The notes under the pieces: model-generated | What the model was told of the DNA's origin: nothing | What the model saw: the letters and a program-made list of their open reading frames with translations, nothing else | Databases searched by the model: none | Program-made: the position numbers and the translations under genes | In this document: one piece after another, positions 62,655 through 64,000 of the stretch | Numbering within the stretch: position 1 is the stretch's first letter | Layout: the number at the start of each line of letters is the position of its first letter | Assembly (NCBI RefSeq): GCF_002933295.1 | Contig: NZ_PSSW01000006.1 | Span: forward strand, 124,001-188,000 | Length of the DNA: 64,000 nt | Reading direction: 5' to 3' | Origin: Marinobacter flavimaris | GTDB lineage: Bacteria; Pseudomonadota; Gammaproteobacteria; Pseudomonadales; Oleiphilaceae

Positions 62655-63077
62655 TTAGCGCATTTTGTTACGCAGCTGCTGGATGGTACGAAGCTGGGCA
62701 ACAGCCTCGGCCAGCTCTGCAGCGGCACGGGAGTACTCGAATTCACCAGTCTTGTTGGCAAGTGCTTTCTCGGCTTCTTTCTGAGCTTCGAGCGCGGCTG
62801 CTTCGTCCACATCCTTTGCACGAACAGCGGTATCCGCCAACAAAGTCACCAGATTGGGCTGGACTTCCAGATACCCGCCGGACACGTAAAGAATTTCTTC
62901 CTCACCGCCCTGCTTGATAATCCGAATAGGGCCCGGCTTCAGCTGGGTCAGCAGTGGGGTGTGACCCGGGGCAATACCCAGGTCACCTTCAGAGCCCGCT
63001 GCGATCAGCATTTCCACCAATCCGGAATAGATCTTTGTTTCGGCACTTACCACATCACAATGCACGGTCATACCCAT
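62655..63077 (-). CDS. atpC: ATP synthase epsilon subunit
   Basis: 140 residues, normal length. The N-terminal beta-sandwich ([49 protein letters not shown]) is diagnostic, and two C-terminal helices end [12 protein letters not shown]. It is the central-stalk subunit that couples F1 to Fo and inhibits ATP hydrolysis. Last gene of the atp operon, 47 bp after atpD. Confidence 0.97.
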   Translation of the reverse strand: MGMTVHCDVVSAETKIYSGLVEMLIAAGSEGDLGIAPGHTPLLTQLKPGPIRIIKQGGEEEILYVSGGYLEVQPNLVTLLADTAVRAKDVDEAAALEAQKEAEKALANKTGEFEYSRAAAELAEAVAQLRTIQQLRNKMR

Positions 63078-63124
63078 GTCAGTTGCCTCTTTGATCGATC
63101 CGGAAACAAATGCGTCGGCTCAGA

Positions 63125-64000
<876 letters not shown>

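Overview
The window reads as a contiguous stretch of chromosome from a marine gammaproteobacterium, most likely a Marinobacter or close relative. That assignment is an inference from about 57-60 % G+C, the repertoire (AlmA-type alkane monooxygenase, choline-to-betaine operon, NhaB, acetylpolyamine amidohydrolase, TonB siderophore receptor) and the atpD-atpC-glmU-glmS order. Almost all of the sequence is coding. I found no transposase, integrase, CRISPR array, tRNA or rRNA.

Layout. 1-5.2 kb: end of pntA, pntB, a small lipoprotein, an Old Yellow Enzyme divergent from its HxlR-type regulator, and ompW behind two FNR/Anr-like boxes. 5.2-16.5 kb: DEAD-box helicase, an Lgt-like/thioredoxin fusion, DUF302 protein, lipid A-type acyltransferase, mltF, an almA-like monooxygenase, a YgjV-type membrane protein, acetylpolyamine amidohydrolase, rlmE, a SpoU methyltransferase and a transglutaminase-like protein. 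16.5-21.7 kb: a solitary sugar-type binding protein, then a peroxide-defence cluster (ahpF / DUF3581-peroxiredoxin / ahpC) with OxyR-like dyads. 21.7-27.4 kb: betI-betB-betA and a short, divergent BCCT transporter preceded by a 14-codon leader ORF; a 32-bp BetI operator lies upstream. 27.6-34.1 kb: a 7TMR-DISM/GGDEF/EAL protein, a CLCA_X protein, a molybdopterin oxidoreductase and another solitary binding protein.

34.2-38.5 kb: nrdA-nrdB, whose leader carries a cobalamin riboswitch and, just upstream, a promoter overlapped by two NrdR-like boxes 32 bp apart. 38.5-51.8 kb is the most interesting region. A nine-gene operon for short-chain amides (urtABCDE-type ABC transporter, amiE, an AmiB-like AAA+ protein, fmdA, fmdB) is transcribed away from a two-gene signalling unit. 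That unit encodes an 1127-residue hybrid histidine kinase whose sensor is an entire NCS1-type permease plus a cysteine-rich module, and a LuxR-type response regulator. A near-consensus sigma-54 promoter precedes the kinase. I infer a transporter-receptor system that senses amides or related nitrogen compounds and controls the amide operon.

51.9-64 kb: DUF3047 protein, a third solitary binding protein, nhaB, an iron block (TonB receptor, AraC/PchR-type regulator, a small unknown gene behind a 35-bp perfect Fur palindrome), then glmS, glmU, atpC and the 3' part of atpD.
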